64,000 bases of DNA from Paenibacillus sp. 1_12 (GTDB lineage Bacteria; Bacillota; Bacilli; Paenibacillales; NBRC-103111): the NCBI RefSeq assembly GCF_900114475.1, contig NZ_FOTE01000003.1, positions 310,001 through 374,000 on the forward strand, in the 5' to 3' direction. Below, one piece after another: positions 63,425 to 64,000 of the stretch; the first letter of the stretch is position 1; each line of letters opens with the position of its first letter. The notes beneath the pieces are model-generated. The model was not told where the DNA came from. It searched no databases and was given only the letters and a program-made list of their open reading frames with translations. The position numbers were made by a program, and so were the translations under genes.

Positions 63425-64000
63425 CTACTGCATAGGATCATTCAATAGATTTAATTCCCTGGCTTGCGAGACAGCTTTCGTTCTTTTGTTTACGTCCAGC
63501 TTACCATATATATTTTGGATGTGGTTTTTGACGGTCCCAATAACTACACCCAATTGGTCACCTATTTCCAGGTTGGACATTCCTTTAGCAACTAAATTTA
63601 ATACTTCCAACTCCCTTGCCGTCAGTGGTTCAACAAGAGAGGCACGTATTTTAGGTGAAGTGGTCGCTATTGGAATCGTAGTTTTTCCAAATGATTGCAG
63701 CAAAGTAAACACGAAATAAACTTGAAATGAGAGCATTTGTAATACATCGATCCTATCCGCCGTAAATGCATGAGTCGTTAGATTATTTTCCAGATACAGA
63801 ATCAAGGTGGGATGGCCCGGCTTGACAATGGGAAGACATAGGATTGATCTGGGCTGCTGCTTGACGATATAGATATCATCCGAGAATTGAACATCCATGC
63901 GTGCATCATCTAGGGTAATGACTTGTAAAGTTTGGTTTACGTAGCTTATTACAGCTGTTGGCAAATACTCACAACGATCCAAGGGAGTTGATTCCAAAGA
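63425..64000 (-). CDS. GAF-LuxR regulator, 5' partial
   Basis: The frame remains open to the right edge, so only the C-terminal ~191 residues are present. The first part ends a GAF-like domain (SILCLPIVKPGHPTLILYLE; FTADRIDVLQMLSFQ), and the last ~65 residues are a LuxR helix-turn-helix (LTARELEVLNLVAKGMSN; IGTVKNHIQNIYGKLDV). In many Firmicutes such ends belong to large serine/threonine kinase-AAA-GAF-LuxR regulators, but the upstream part is not visible. Divergent from nothing seen here; it is transcribed toward the nrdA promoter region. Confidence 0.85.
   Translation of the reverse strand, partial: SLESTPLDRCEYLPTAVISYVNQTLQVITLDDARMDVQFSDDIYIVKQQPRSILCLPIVKPGHPTLILYLENNLTTHAFTADRIDVLQMLSFQVYFVFTLLQSFGKTTIPIATTSPKIRASLVEPLTARELEVLNLVAKGMSNLEIGDQLGVVIGTVKNHIQNIYGKLDVNKRTKAVSQARELNLLNDPMQ

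Overview
The window is about 64 kb from a low-to-moderate GC Gram-positive chromosome. It most resembles a Paenibacillus or close Paenibacillaceae relative (inference). The grounds are strong AGGAGG-type ribosome binding sites with many TTG starts, LplB/LplC/LipO-type carbohydrate importers paired with YesM/YesN-like and membrane-anchored AraC regulators, an S-layer-homology protein, EcsAB, YitT, Amj and CD3324-family genes. I saw no rRNA, tRNA, CRISPR array or prophage block. The first and last genes run off the window edges.

Layout. 1-9.4 kb: a sugar-processing locus with a Gfo/Idh/MocA dehydrogenase, a ThuA-like protein, a three-gene carbohydrate ABC importer, a membrane-bound AraC regulator and an SLH protein. 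9.5-17.9 kb: a sensing and uptake unit with an AraC-type response regulator, a histidine kinase, a membrane-tethered sugar-binding protein and an RbsA-RbsC-RbsB-like importer. 18-34.9 kb: housekeeping and envelope genes, namely an alpha/beta hydrolase, a DMT transporter, an Aas/LplT lysophospholipid recycling pair, an AraC regulator divergent from a second Gfo/Idh/MocA enzyme, EcsAB, a lipoprotein, YitT, a HemD-like protein, an ABC-2 exporter, a CheY-like receiver divergent from an Hpt protein, and Amj.

35.1-36.2 kb holds a tyrosine recombinase gene enclosed by a perfect 30-bp inverted repeat. Each copy looks like a recombinase core site (two 9-bp arms around a 6-bp spacer), so the unit may be invertible. 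It lies between the Hpt/Amj genes and a chemosensory cluster (36.3-43.4 kb: HD-GYP, MCP, CheW, CheA, MCP, CheW) that has no CheR, CheB, CheC or CheD. A CheY-like receiver and an Hpt-REC-GGDEF-REC protein at 56.9-59.0 kb add a possible cyclic-di-GMP output.

43.7-64 kb: two aldo/keto reductases, a phosphonate-type importer whose binding protein is encoded convergently, a 5'-nucleotidase-like enzyme, an orphan DUF4157 (eCIS core domain) protein, HisC, an esterase, a leader region with two micro-ORFs and two terminators before a CD3324-family gene, PxpA, class Ia ribonucleotide reductase genes nrdA and nrdB separated by a repeat-rich spacer and preceded by two NrdR-box-like sites, and the end of a GAF-LuxR protein.

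Three intergenic copies of a roughly 170-200 bp inverted-repeat element (13.9, 19.8 and 43.4 kb) form a dispersed repeat family. Starts were chosen by ribosome binding site spacing and often differ from the longest possible reading frame.
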